From positions 1,488,001 through 1,552,000 of the forward strand of contig CP087217.1 of NCBI GenBank assembly GCA_020912385.1: a stretch of 64,000 nucleotides of DNA, read 5' to 3'. The notes under the pieces were generated by a model. It searched no databases. It was given only the letters and a program-made list of their open reading frames with translations, and had not been told where the DNA came from. The translations under genes were made by a program, and so were the position numbers. This DNA is from Neofusicoccum parvum (lineage: Eukaryota; Ascomycota; Dothideomycetes; Botryosphaeriales; Botryosphaeriaceae). How positions within the stretch are numbered: position 1 is the first letter of the stretch; every line of letters starts with the position of its first letter. This document shows positions 11,405 to 21,913 of this stretch, one piece after another.

Positions 11405-12267
11405 CTGTCAAGCGTTCCGCAGCAAGGGCGGACAGGGAACGCGGCCGAGCTCGCTCGCTTGCCTCGGCCCGCGGGGATGCAACGCATGGCCTGTGAGGTC
11501 GCCGGGCGGATGCACCGGCCGGCGCGCGTGCTCGTAGGTACCTGGACGTAGGGCTGAGGTGGAGCCCGTCGCCCCAACGGTTTTCTCGGCTCTGTCTGTT
11601 GCTTTTCTTCCCGGGCCTGTGGCTGTTACGGCGGGGGGTGGGTGTGGCGTGTGGCTGGCGGTGCGGGTTCCCGCACGTACGGGCTGTGCAGAGGGAGCCA
11701 AGCGTGATGGAGCTGTGAGACAGAGGTTGTCTTGTGTCCGAGAGTTGGTGCGTTCGGCCGGATGTGGGTTTGTCGCGAGGTGGAGGATGGAAGCTGTCTG
11801 GGTGGGTGGTTCGGCTCCACTCGGGATTTGCGGGTTGGTGACCCGATTGCAACGACTTTGTCCATCCGTCAAGGTCGGTCTGGAATGTTTTGGAGATGCG
11901 GAAAGAGCGGACGCGGGATACGCTGAAAGAGAGACACATGAACAGAGCGTAAACCACCTTAAGGAGTTGGCCGCCGACTATTTTTATTGCGCTCTCGCGA
12001 GCAGTAGAATTTTGTTCGCCTCCCAGCAGCCGCAGTAGATTCCAAAGCCACTTTGAACATAGGCCGAGCCTATCCTGTCAAGACGTAACCGTGAATGAAA
12101 AGAGATCCCCCTCGCCAGAACACCTACCCGCCAACCAGAAAAGCCAGCCACCCCCCAAACCCGTGAAGAACCCAGAAGAAAGCTCCTCTTCGCCGACCGC
12201 ACAGAGCACGCCAGAGAGCAGAAGAAGCAGCAGAAGCGAAGAAGGATAATGAGCGCCTCCGCTCCCC

Positions 12268-12951
12268 TCAAACCTCCTCCTCCGCCGCCGCCTCAGCCGC
12301 CTTGAACAGCGCGAACTCCTCCGCCACATCGCTGTCGTCATCAGACTCCTCCTTGTAGGTCGCCACCGCCGTCGCGCTGCGCGAGCGGCCACGGCCGTTG
12401 CGGCCGCCGCCCCCGCCGTTCTCCTTGCCCTCGCTCTTCACCTTGGCCCTACCGCCCCACTCGCCGTCCGGATCCTTGCTCTCCGCCTCCTCGTCATCCG
12501 AGACGTCGGAGGACGCAGGGGTGACGTTGCGCTTGACGCGCTTGGCGGGACCGCTGCTCTTGGGGGTTCCGGTCATGGCGCGCTTGTTGCCGCGGGGGGT
12601 GACGGGGGCCTTCGTCGGAGTGGAGGTCGGGGTGCTGCCGCCGGCCTTGGCGCGGTTCTTGATGATGGCGATGCGGTGAGTGCAGGCTTTCGGGGTGCAT
12701 TCTGTGGGGTGTTAGTCGGGGAACCTTCTCTTTTGTTTTTCTTTCTTCCTCTTTTCTTCTCAGGGACGGAGCGGAGCGAGGAAGGGAATGTGGCGTCGTG
12801 TGCGTTGAAGTGACGTCTGGGTGAATCTGCACGTACCGATGCCCTGGGCAGCCATGTCGGCGGCGAGCTGCTGGTAGTTCAACGAAGTGTTCACCTGCTT
12901 GAGAACAGCAGCGAAGAGCTTTGCGTCGACGTCTCCCGTCCAGTTGACCAT
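12268..12951 (-). CDS. Small fungal protein with N-terminal helical domain and acidic/basic tail
   Basis: Two exons: 12951-12837 and 12701-12268. The donor is GTACGT, the branch site CTAAC and the acceptor CCACAG, giving 182 aa. Residues 1-60 form a compact helical unit: MVNWTGDVDAKLFAAVL, YQQLAADMA, then ECTPKACTHRIAIIKNRA. It resembles a short fungal module of the W-T-x-x-x-D-x-x-L / CTPKA-x-x-HRI type, found in proteins annotated only as hypothetical. The tail is disordered, with basic patches (PAKRVKR), a Gly/Arg-rich block and acidic runs, consistent with a nuclear protein. A chromatin or nucleic-acid role is inferred from composition only. Confidence 0.8.
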
Positions 12952-13601
12952 ATTTGCGGTGGACGAATGCGGTTGTAGAAGGTAAAGTGTCTGGTGGGTG
13001 AGACTGGATCAGCTTATAGGCAACAGAGGAGGCTTTGTATGCCCGCAAACATGGGCCGGCTTTATCAAGGTAGTGGTTGGCGAAATCGAAGTGAGGTGAG
13101 GCGCCATGTCCGAACTCATCCGCCGGAACACCACGGCGAGGTTGTGTTGCGATAGGGACTCGAGATATTGTTCCCAAGCTGTGTATGAAATGAACACTTA
13201 CTGTGAAGCGAAGAGCTATATGCGAGCCGTCGCGATCGGAACCAAACAAGTGGAAGGGTAGTGGTGGAGGGAGGAGAGGAGAAGCGGAGGGTTCTGGCGA
13301 GATACTTAAACTGCAGCTCCGAAGCTCTGGGACATCAGGGTCCAGGGTCCAAGCATGGTTCTGGCAGGAACTCCGGTTGTCAGCCTTCGTGGTCCAGGCC
13401 TTGGTAACAGAGACATTGGGGTCTCAGAGGAAGTTGAAGCGTTCACAAAGGTAGAATCGTCTTTATTCTTCGTGAAATCTGGTATAACAACGAATACTTC
13501 AACCCCCTGCACCCACACTGTCTCAGCCCGGACCTGCTTGACTGGAAGGCAGTTGATGGAGCCGCAGACGTCTAATGCTGCGCGACTGCAGCCCGCCCCC
13601 T
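12952..13601. other. Intergenic with an inverted pair of GTTGAAG motifs
   Basis: This runs from the start of the small helical-domain gene to the 3' end of the NAPE-PLD-like gene. No gene is seen. It holds the facing motif copies at 13431 and 13490. Confidence 0.55.
13431..13507. repeat. Inverted pair of the GTTGAAG motif (copies E and J)
   Basis: AAGTTGAAGCGTTCAC at 13431-13446 faces ACGAATACTTCAACCCC at 13490-13506. The reverse complement of the second, GGGGTTGAAGTATTCGT, matches the first over the core GTTGAAG-N-TTC. The gap is about 43 bases. Confidence 0.5.
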
Positions 13602-15209
13602 TCACACCAACACCGTCTCCCCAATCTTACAAACCGCGGCCTCGTCACCCCACCTCAAACCCTCCCTCTCCGCCTCCTCCTTCCACAGCCTAGGCGGTTC
13701 CCTTACATCCTCATACTGCTCGCTAATCCCGCCCCTCAGCGTCCCGTAATGCATGGCCACGCTCCGCCTGCTCCGCAGATCCTTGTGCATCGCCACCGCA
13801 TCCGCCGGCGCAGCGTGGACAGGCGACATGAACCACCGTGGCGAGTAGCAACCGATGGGCAGGAGCGCCAGGTCAAAGGGGCCATAGGTGGCGCCCACCT
13901 CCGCGAACGCCGGGCAGCGGGACAGCCTCTCCACAGCCTCGCGGTCATTCTGCGCGGCCTCCGGGACGGAGCGGTAGCCAGAGTCGCCGGCGAAGAAGAG
14001 GCGCTTGTTTGCCGCCGAAGGGGCTCCCTCGTCGTCGTCGTCCCTTTCGTCTTCGTCCACGCCCAGCTCCTGCACCACCCACGAGCACCACAGCGCCTTG
14101 CCCGCGTCCCACACGCCGCGCCCGCTGAAGTGCTGCGTCGGCGTGCACACCAGCTTGATGGCGCCGCGCACGCCGCGCACCGCCACCCGCACGCCCTCCC
14201 ACCAGTCCAGCTCCAGCACCTCCTCCTCCCGCACCCCCATCGCCAGCAGGTGCCGCGCGCCGCCCAGGCCGATGAGGAACAGGATGCCCCTCCCGGGCGT
14301 TTGGCCGCCGCCGCCGCCGCCGCCCCGCTGCCGCGCCCGCTCGCGGCCGACCAGGAACTTGACGGTCGCGGTGTCAAGATGGTCGTAGTGATCGTGCGAA
14401 ATGGCAACGACGTCAATGGGATCAGGCAGATCGGCGAGGGCGCACGGCGGCGGGTTGAAGCGCTTTGGGCCGGCGAAGCGCACGGGGCTCACGCGGGTGC
14501 TGAAGACCGGGTCGAGCAGGATGCGGACGCCACGGTTGGCGAACGTCTTCTCCTTCTCGCCCTGGTGTTCGTCGCCGCCGCCGCGCTCGTCCTCGTCGGG
14601 AGAGGAGCCGTCGACGAGCTTCGTCCGCGACGACGAGGACACGCGCGGGTGCTCCGCCTCGACGGGCGACAGCGTCGTGGTCGTCGGCTCGTCCGCGTCG
14701 TCGGTCAGGGTGATGGACGGCGTGGCGACGGGCGCGTCGCGCTTCACCCCCGTCTCGACCAGCCAGCTCGAGTGCCCGATCCAGGTCACCTTGAGCCTCC
14801 CTGCGTTCGCGTGTTGCTGCGCGCTGCCGCCGCCCTTCTCTGCCTCCTCCCCTGCCTCAAAGCTCCTCTGCCCCTCCCCGCTTCCGCCCCCTCCCTCCCC
14901 TCCCCACCCCCAATCCGGCGCCACGACTTCCACCAACTCTTCCCGCGAGCTGGGCACCGGGACGAAGTTTCGGTCTTTTGAGAAGAACTTTGCGTGCATG
15001 GCTGGGAATAGGCCCTTCACGCCATCCTGCGCGAACGAGGGCCATGGATTCTTGAACGAGGCGGGAGGGTCGCTGCCGCCGACGTGGTGCGCAGGCGGCT
15101 TGGTGGTGTAAATGGATGCCGATGGGACAGACGGAATGCGCGCGGGCAGGCGGTGGAAGGTCACAATCGGGTCGGAGGGGTGCGAGAGGGTGTTGTCAGA
15201 GGAAGACAT
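13602..15209 (-). CDS. NAPE-PLD-like metallo-beta-lactamase-fold phospholipase D
   Basis: A single exon of 535 aa. NAPE-PLD family enzymes (yeast Fmp30 is a homologue) release N-acylethanolamines from N-acyl-phosphatidylethanolamine. Family motifs appear in order: KNPWPSF near 54, TWIGHSSWLVETG near 142, LLDPVFSTRVSPVRFAGPKR near 231, the zinc site SHDHYDHLD at 271-279, TPTQHFSGRG, FAGDSGY, LLPIGCYSPRWFMSPVHAAP, and a C-terminal AMHYGTLRGG. Two low-complexity insertions interrupt the fold: about 70 acidic/Ser-rich residues (157-225) and a seven-Gly run near 296-302. Zinc ligands appear intact, so the enzyme is probably active. Yeast Fmp30 is mitochondrial. No clear presequence is visible here. 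Confidence 0.9.
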   Translation of the reverse strand: MSSSDNTLSHPSDPIVTFHRLPARIPSVPSASIYTTKPPAHHVGGSDPPASFKNPWPSFAQDGVKGLFPAMHAKFFSKDRNFVPVPSSREELVEVVAPDWGWGGEGGGGSGEGQRSFEAGEEAEKGGGSAQQHANAGRLKVTWIGHSSWLVETGVKRDAPVATPSITLTDDADEPTTTTLSPVEAEHPRVSSSSRTKLVDGSSPDEDERGGGDEHQGEKEKTFANRGVRILLDPVFSTRVSPVRFAGPKRFNPPPCALADLPDPIDVVAISHDHYDHLDTATVKFLVGRERARQRGGGGGGGQTPGRGILFLIGLGGARHLLAMGVREEEVLELDWWEGVRVAVRGVRGAIKLVCTPTQHFSGRGVWDAGKALWCSWVVQELGVDEDERDDDDEGAPSAANKRLFFAGDSGYRSVPEAAQNDREAVERLSRCPAFAEVGATYGPFDLALLPIGCYSPRWFMSPVHAAPADAVAMHKDLRSRRSVAMHYGTLRGGISEQYEDVREPPRLWKEEAEREGLRWGDEAAVCKIGETVLV

Positions 15210-15775
15210 TGCAAGGGATGTGGCCGGGTATCTCGAAGAAAAGGAACGGTGAGTTGTGGGTGCTTGTGCAAGACATAGATGGACAAATGAGAGGTGCGCG
15301 ACCGAGGTTGCGCGAACGGGCGTGCTGTGCGATTTAAGTTTTCGTGTGTGCTAGCCTCACGGTTGGTTTTGTTGATTTTGTTGGTGGACGCGGCGGGAGA
15401 TGACGTTGAGATCCTTCCTGAATCCTGGAGCCTGCGGCGTTTCCGGCAACGTCTGTTGCAACACGGCGCGCCGGCAAGGGCCAGCTTCTGCCGCCCCAAG
15501 TGCCCACCTGAAACACCTTCTCCAAAGCTTGCGATATGGGGAAAGATGAATGCGGGGTAGGAGCTAGGACGACGAGCGTCCGTGTGTACCTGGTCCATGT
15601 GATCTGGCGTGACGGCACACAAGAGGGAGGAGAGGCTCGAATTGGAAAAAAGTGTATTTTGCAAGGCTGAGCCATTCCGCCCGAAGCCAATTGTCTAGGA
15701 AAAAGCAAGCCCTGCGCGCTTCCAACGCTCCATCCTGATATAATCTGTCTTCAACAGCATCGCTTTTTGAGCTCT
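15210..15775. other. Intergenic, promoter of the NAPE-PLD-like gene
   Basis: About 570 bases lie between two minus-strand genes. They hold the upstream region of the NAPE-PLD-like gene and the 3' end of PHO88. No coding signal is supported. Confidence 0.55.
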
Positions 15776-16544
15776 CTACTCCTCCTTGGCACCGCCGCGG
15801 CCGGCACGCTCGGCCTGCTCGATGCTCTTCTTGTCGGTCTTGATCTCGCCGCCAGCCATGGCGCCCATGAGGCCGCCCGAGGCCTTGAAGGGGCGCTTGA
15901 GGTCGCCCGAGGCGGCCTGGCCGAGCAGGTGGATCTTGACCAGGTTGCCCTCGAAGGCGCCCTTGAGCGGGATGATGCTCTGGATGAGGAGCGGGTTGGT
16001 GTACTTGAAGTAGAAGTGCATGACGGCCATCATGCCCACGCCCATCAGCTGCGCCTTCCACAGCTGCTTCAGCTGGTTCGTGTCGTAGGCGTGAACCGTC
16101 GTCGTCACCGCCTTGGGCTCCTCGCCGCTGCCCGGAGGCGCCGGCTCCACGTACTTGAGAACCGTCATGTCTGCGCGCCGTCTGTCAGCCCCGCCGCTCT
16201 CCCTCTGCGCCGTCGCTTGTGCCCGACTCACCCTTCTTCTTGTCGATCTGCGTCTTCACGTAGAAGTAGATGCTGGCGATGACCAAGTTGGACACGACGT
16301 ACAGGGCGCGCACGCCGTTCAGCACGTTCGGGTCATCGAACGGGATCCGCTTCGACACCTGCATCATCACCCTGCGAGGCTCATCATGTCAGAACGGGCG
16401 CATGGGAACAGCGCGCGGGGGCACACGGGGACGCGTACAAGATGATGGCGAGGTTGGTTCTGTTGCGCAGTCGCGTGCGTTAGCCGTCGGTTCTTCTCTC
16501 TCGCGTCACGGTTGCGCTTCAACGTACATCTGAGGGCTGACCAT
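15776..16544 (-). CDS. PHO88: PHO88 / SND3-type ER membrane protein
   Basis: Four exons: 16544-16528, 16459-16439, 16371-16232 and 16170-15776, giving 190 aa. The join MVSPQITNLAIILVMMQVSKR recreates the conserved family start and requires a 21-base microexon. PHO88 (Snd3) is an ER membrane protein, first linked to phosphate uptake and later to SRP-independent targeting of membrane proteins. Hydrophobic segments occur at the N-terminus, near 31-46 (LYVVSNLVIASIYFYV) and near 95-115 (LMGVGMMAVMHFYFKY). The hallmark block TNPLLIQSIIPLK and the tail ending RGGAKEE are present. Introns 1 and 2 begin GTACG and intron 3 begins GTGAGT. Length and sequence match the family closely. Confidence 0.96.
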
Positions 16545-16926
16545 ATTGGCGGATTGCGGCTGTCGGGGTCGCGGATCGGTCGGTAGTCTGGGGACGGAGG
16601 GGAGGAAGAGGGAGAGTGGGCGCGGCGGCCGAAGGCGATATTTATTCTTGTTGAGGCGTTTGACTTGCGGCTGCGGCGAAGGAAGGAAGGCAACGTTGCA
16701 GATCTGAAGGGTCCGCGCACGCACGCCCTCTCGGGCCAAGGCTTTTCGCGAACCACCGGTCCGCCGCCACCGCTGCTTTCATCTCCCACTCTTGCCCGTC
16801 ACTGCCGCTATTTCACGCATCGGGGGGTCGGAGTGGCATCATTGATCCGTATGAGAGTTGCATTTGTCTATGAACGCCGTTATCCCTCTCTAGCATGCTC
16901 GAAATCCCAGTCAATTCTACCACCCA
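16545..16926. other. Short intergenic region, PHO88 promoter
   Basis: About 380 bases between PHO88 and the next minus-strand gene. No coding signal. Confidence 0.55.
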
Positions 16927-17655
16927 TCAAAGCGAGAAGTTGTCGAAGCTGCTCATCAACGTCTTGGGAACGTTTTTGTTCTTGCGGCGCGGACTGGCCG
17001 GCTCTTTTTCATCCAGCATCTCCCGCGGCGGGACGATCTGGGCCAGGTCGTTGCGGGCCTTCTTCTCCAGCCTCCTCTGCGTCTTTTCCAGCTTCTTCCG
17101 CGCCTTCCTCGTCGCCTTGGGCTCCGTCCTGGCAGGCCGTTGCGCCTTCGAGTCCTTCTGGCCATGCTGGGCGGCAACAGCACCGGAAGTTGCCGAGGGT
17201 TGGTAGGCGTTGGCTTGCGCGACATTGGCATTGGCGTTGTTTTTCTTGCGCTGCTCGGCCCTGAATTCCCGCCTGATTCTTTTCTTCTCTACCTTCCGGG
17301 CTCTGGCCGCCTTCTTGGTCTTCATCTTGGCCTCCTTCTTAAGCGTATCAAAGTCGTCGATTTCCATGGCTTTGGAAGCTGACTGGGAAGGAGTCTGCCC
17401 GGGAGGCGGAGTCAAGTTGAGACTGGGTATCTGGGCGGTGGAGATGCCACGGTCGGGCTGGTCGACGCCGGCTAGGTATCCTTGGGTGAGGGGACGCTTC
17501 TGGTTGGCAGCAGTCCTGGCATATCGCTCGAAGTAGGTCTCCTTGGTGGGTGTCGTAGCAGATGCAGGAGGGAGGGGATGCATCTCGCTCGTGTCCATGG
17601 CGCTATCAAGAGCGTCCGGCATAGAGAGAGTACGCCGGGGGTTGGTGTTGGCCAT
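16927..17655 (-). CDS. Basic coiled-coil protein, unknown function
   Basis: A single exon of 242 aa. The N-terminal third is disordered and has a short conserved-looking motif (TPTKETYFERYARTAANQKRP, about residues 36-55). Two very basic helical stretches follow: about 110-140 (KKEAKMKTKKAARARK, RIRREFRAEQRKK) and about 180-205 (KATRKARKKLEKTQRRLEKKA). The tail is short and ends SSFDNFSL. The charge suggests a nuclear or nucleolar, RNA-associated protein, by inference only. I do not recognise the family. Confidence 0.75.
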   Translation of the reverse strand: MANTNPRRTLSMPDALDSAMDTSEMHPLPPASATTPTKETYFERYARTAANQKRPLTQGYLAGVDQPDRGISTAQIPSLNLTPPPGQTPSQSASKAMEIDDFDTLKKEAKMKTKKAARARKVEKKRIRREFRAEQRKKNNANANVAQANAYQPSATSGAVAAQHGQKDSKAQRPARTEPKATRKARKKLEKTQRRLEKKARNDLAQIVPPREMLDEKEPASPRRKNKNVPKTLMSSFDNFSL

Positions 17656-17842
17656 GATGCTCTATAGTGAGGAAGAGCGTGTAGAAATGGCTGGAAAGAA
17701 AAGAGAGCCTGGAAAGCGGGCGAAGTATTTAAGGACGCGCCGGCACAGCGTGAAAGCTAGACGCGGAGTCAGGAAACGGGTTTTCCTATCTTCCAGGTGT
17801 GGCAGCGTAAGTGAATGGGGTTATCAAACATGGAGCGGCAAT

Positions 17843-17930
17843 CACATGAGGTTGAAGCACTGACCGGATGCGAATGCGCCCTGCACATATATTTTCCTCG
17901 TCCAGATGGATGGTTCAACTTCCCATGCGA
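17843..17930. repeat. Inverted pair of the GTTGAAG motif (copies B and N)
   Basis: CACATGAGGTTGAAGCACTG at 17843 faces CAGATGGATGGTTCAACTTC at 17903. The reverse complement of the second reads GAAGTTGAACCATCCATCTG. The unit around copy N (CATGGGAAGTTGAAC, then CATCCATCTGGACG) is close to the copies at 40.8 and 44.9 kb. Confidence 0.55.
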
Positions 17931-18300
17931 GTGTCTCTTAGAACGGCAAGATGAACTAGACGAATGCTGTCCGCTGTAGTGTCATCTAAGTTGGAATTGA
18001 ATGCAGCTCCTTCCCGGAGACTCTTCTAAGACCGCGATTGTCAAGCACTACTCGCAGCTTCCCCACAACTTCATCCCGCTTGGTAGTCCAGCGCCAAATT
18101 ACAGAGACAAAGAATACAAATATTGCGTGCGCTATTGTCCAATCAAGCTTCCCAGCTCGAAGACCTTGTCGGACGTTTTAGTCAACCACTGTCCACACTC
18201 CTGCGCGATGGCAATGTACCTTCGCAACCTTTCAATTTTCTTCCAACAAGCTCGGGATACATTTGGAGCCTGTATGCATCATCAGGGGATTACGCTCAAT

Positions 18301-18384
18301 CACGAGAGGTTGAAGCTTTCGTCTAGATAGCCTCAACTTGTTCGTTAGAGGACTTCCGCACCCGTACGAACACTTCAATCCCGC
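18301..18384. repeat. Inverted pair of the GTTGAAG motif (copies C and K)
   Basis: GAGAGGTTGAAGCTTTCGTC at 18304 faces GTACGAACACTTCAATCCCG at 18364. The reverse complement of the second reads GGGATTGAAGTGTTCGTAC, so both share G-TTGAAG-N-TTCGT. Confidence 0.5.
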
Positions 18385-18733
18385 ACAAATAGGCATGTCA
18401 GGCTAAGCAGAAAGATGTAAGCTGTATGCAGTGTTCTCGATTGTCAAGTCCTTTGCTATCGGGCTGAGTCCATATGCTAAACAAGAAAGTGCCCGCCGCT
18501 ATGCTGAACTGCTTGAGTTAAAAGTAAAGGAGCTCTCTCGGACGCTTTAAAAGCAGAAGACAAGCAATAACGAGAGGATCCTCCTGACCAGACCCTCTGG
18601 TATTTCTTCTGTATCCGCAATACCCAGGTGAATATGCCCTGTCCCACCCGATTTCCTTGTTTTTAGACCAGCAGAGTGGCTCTCAAAGCCACACATGTTG
18701 CCGTAGCTTCCGCTCCTCTCTGCCCACCGCCTG

Positions 18734-20326
18734 CTACCTCCATCCGCCCGGACCCTGGTTCTGCAGCGGACTCACAGGCGATCCGATGCCCCCGGGCGCA
18801 GCACCCGCAGCCGCGGCGCTGCTGCTGCCCTCACCCGCGCCACCGGCGCTCCTCCACGACTCCCCCCACCTACCCTGAAGCCAAGTCTTCGGGCTCTGAT
18901 ACGACGGCGGCGGACTCTCCACTTTCTTCTCCACGCTCTTCGCCCAGCTCTCCCTCTCGCCCTCGCCCTCCCCGTCGACCTCGCTGTCCTCCAACTCCCC
19001 CTCCACCACATTCACGATGCGCAACCCGCCCGGCGCCGTCGCGCCAACCGCGTACCCCGTCGGACCCGGGCTCGACGCCTGCGACGACGCCACCCTCGCC
19101 GCCGCCGCCGTGGTCGGGCTGCGGAAGTAGCCCGCGCCGGTCCCGGCCTCGGTGGCCTCCAGCTCGGCGGGCGGCAGCTGGCGGCGCCTCTCCTTCGCGG
19201 CGACGGGCGTGCCGTCGGCCTCGCTGGCCGTGCGGCCGTGCCTGCCGCTGCCGGCCTTGCCGGCGTAGAAGGGTTGGGCCATGGCGCTGCCGCGGTGGGG
19301 CGCGATGCTGCCGCCCGCGGCGCGCGGGAAGCCGTCGAGTTCGGAGACGCGGGGGCTCTTTTCCTGGTAGCCGGAGATCGTGGGAGGTGCGAGGAGGGAG
19401 TTGTCGGAGCAGCGGCGGCGGCGGTGGCGGCGGAAGAAGAGGAAGGCGAGAAGGCCGACGAGGGCTAGGGACAAGGGGATGCCGACTGCGCAGCCTACAA
19501 CCACGCTCTTGCGGGAGGATGAGGAGTTGCCGGTATTCGGGGAGGCCGTGGACGACGGGGTTGCGGTCATTGTAAGGTAGACGGTTGAAGCTGCGCCATC
19601 GGTGGGGTTCGAGATGATGGAGGTGACAATGGTGGTCGGAAGCACAGTAGTAGACGGTGTTATCGGGGGTGGGCCTCCAACACTCGTATGTTCCGTCCTC
19701 GTTGCTGATTTCGTAGCGATGGGAGTTGTAGTTAGGGCGCTCTCCGAAGGAAACCCTGTGGAGGTTGGCTCGTTTACAGGCTGATCATCGTTCATAGTGA
19801 AAAAAGACGCAGATTTGTCTTTGCAGCAGTCGCTGTTGCGAGTCAGCCGTCGTACATATATAAGGCCAGCGCAAACAGATGACCTACCCACTTCGGTCCC
19901 CGTTGCAGCAATACTTGCCGCCGCAATCGAGCAGGGCGACATTTCCAGTATCTGTTCCATTCGGGGCGCCTGTCTCACGAATCAGCCCGTGTTCGAAGAG
20001 CTGTTTGCTTCGGCATTTGATGTATGCGGGTCAGAGTAGCACGTACCGTCCAGACAGTAGTTGGGACAACCACCGGACGTCCAGGATTGGTCAGTGCAAG
20101 TGTAGCGGGAGATGTAGTCCTTGTAATCCAAATAGCAGAAGCCGTTGGCCATGCATGCCCAGCCCTGCGGGCAGCACGCTGCGCCGCCATTCGACGAGCT
20201 ACATGGCAGGTCCTTGTCGCTGACGCTGCCGTCGGGATAATAGCATGTGTCGGTTGCGCGGGTGAGGCCTCTCTGGACGGCGAGAAGGAGTGTGGTGGCC
20301 GTGAGGAGCTGTATGACGGCGCACAT
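18734..20326 (-). CDS. Secreted-domain, single-pass membrane protein with Cys-rich ectodomain
   Basis: Three exons: 20326-20047, 19969-19888 and 19832-18734, giving 486 aa. The joins rebuild a Cys-rich ectodomain: CYYPDGS, PCSSSNGGAACCPQGWACMA, SGGCPNYCLDG, DCGGKYCCNGDRSG and DCCKDKSASFFTM. A signal peptide (about residues 1-22) precedes it. A Ser/Thr/Pro-rich stalk follows, then a membrane segment (VVVGCAVGIPLSLALVGLLAFLFF) and an Arg-rich stop-transfer RRHRRRR. The cytoplasmic tail is long and disordered. The architecture is common in Pezizomycotina, where such proteins are often annotated as Mid2-, SKG6- or receptor-like. A wall or surface sensing role is inferred. At least ten Cys in pairs suggest disulfides. 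Confidence 0.88.
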
Positions 20327-21913
20327 GGCTGCGGCGGCGGTCACGACATGTGGAAGGCCGAAGGAGCGTAAGCAGAAGGAGAGGGCGCCCAAGGCCGGCT
20401 TGAGCAGAGCAGGACGCGTTGGTGTTGGGGCGGTGGTGGTGCGGCGACGGCTGGAAGCAAACACGACGAGAAAGCCGGACGGAGCGCGAGGCACGAGGCC
20501 GCCAAACATATCTGCGCAGCGCCGCGCATCGAGGAACACAAGCAATGACGTCGGCGCGCTGGTGCGCTGAGCCTATTTCTGGGGAATGCTGCTGCCATTT
20601 GCGGCAGGCGGCCGGCGCTGCATCACGAAGGTCCCGCGACGGCGGCGGCAAGGCTGCGGCGCCATGGCGATTGAGGCTCGCGTCTCGCAGGGGCTGCGCG
20701 CGTCGGGCAGGTGGTGAGAGCAGATCGCAGATCGCAATCACTAGGCGGCCGCAGCGAGGGTTTGACAGGCTGTGGTTGCGACGCGTTTCCTCTGGCGTAG
20801 GACAAGGCATGGTGGAAGGGCGTTTCACCTTAGCCGCTGCTCGTCTGCATTCCCCTCTGCGGCTAGGCCGGGCAGCCCCCCAGCCCTGGGTGCGACGGTG
20901 CCTTCGCGCCCTGGGAAAGGGGCCAAGGGCCAAGGGTAGGGCAGATGGTGCGACAGGGCGCCAGCGGGACCTAGGTATTTGGATTCCTCTGGCCGTCCGC
21001 CGACGAGCACGACTCCTGCGCCGACGAGATTCTGTGCCGGCCAGAGCCTCTAGCTCCGGCTGATGCCAGCGCCGGCGGGTGCGCGGCGCGGGCGTGGGCG
21101 AGACGGCATGGCGAGCGGGGCGCCACAGAAGGCAAGGAGGGCGTTTTGGCGGAGGTGAAACAGCCGGCCGTGTGGCTGCGCGACGGGCGGCTGCAGCACG
21201 CGGCGCATGCGAAGAATGGCCATGACTTCATCTGCCGGCGCGAAAGGGGCGCCCTCAGCACTCCCGTGCTCCCACCGCTGCCCTCCACCTCTGTCGCCCG
21301 GGGCCGCAGCCGACAGCAGCGCATCGGCAGATGGCCGCCGCCGGATGAAGACAGCGGACCGCGCACGCAACAGCTCGCCCGCGTGCGCGAGTGCGGAGGC
21401 ATTTAGCTTTGGGCCTTCCCCGTTCCTGCTCTAGCCGGGCACGCATCCTCCACTGCCGGCGCAGATCCTCCACACATCAAAACGAGCTTGGGGGCCACTG
21501 CGACCCCGCCGCCCGTCCCTTGTTCCGCTACCCATCGCCGCCACGCATCTTAAAGACCCATCGGGACCACCCGGCCAGGCAAATGCCGTCCCCGGCTTAC
21601 ATGTCAACCTTTTCTGAGAGCTCCACGAATTACGGCCCGAATCAGAGGATGCAGGAGTCTGTGATCTCAGCCACCAGATCCTAATAGGAACACCGCTGCT
21701 CCGACCTACCGTGCCCCACCAGCTCATCTTCCGAAACTAGCCATGTGGGCCAAAGTACAAGTAGCGCCCGTTGCGGCTCGAGACCGCCCGTCTCTTCTCG
21801 GCAACAAATTCAATTCCCTCTCCTCAAATAATCCCTTCTCCTACAGCTTCCAGTCTCCATAATCCCTTGAATCCACAGGCCTCCATCGTCTCTGAACTCC
21901 TACATCCCCCACA
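20327..21913. other. Divergent promoter region
   Basis: About 1.6 kb between the divergent membrane-protein and alpha/beta-hydrolase genes. It is GC-rich for most of its length and turns CT-rich near 21800-21900, just before the hydrolase start. Overlapping frames on both strands show biased composition and no family features. Confidence 0.55.

Larger units (their letters stand above)
8400..12267. other. Gene-poor 3.9-kb region
   Basis: No convincing gene is seen. The segment varies between AT-rich (about 8700-9120, with T-rich runs) and strongly GC-rich. A CA-rich microsatellite lies at 11381-11404. One doubtful minus-strand frame near 9436-9912 is listed separately. Confidence 0.5.
17656..18733. 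other. Intergenic with two inverted motif pairs
   Basis: About 1.1 kb of non-coding DNA. It holds two pairs of the GTTGAAG motif (17843/17901 and 18301/18363), the densest cluster in the window. Frames here are short and unsupported. Confidence 0.55.

Noticed and set aside
13575..14981. A long plus-strand frame opposite the NAPE-PLD-like gene
   Set aside because: It mirrors the GC-rich coding strand and is His/Arg/Pro-rich. The minus strand has the catalytic motifs.
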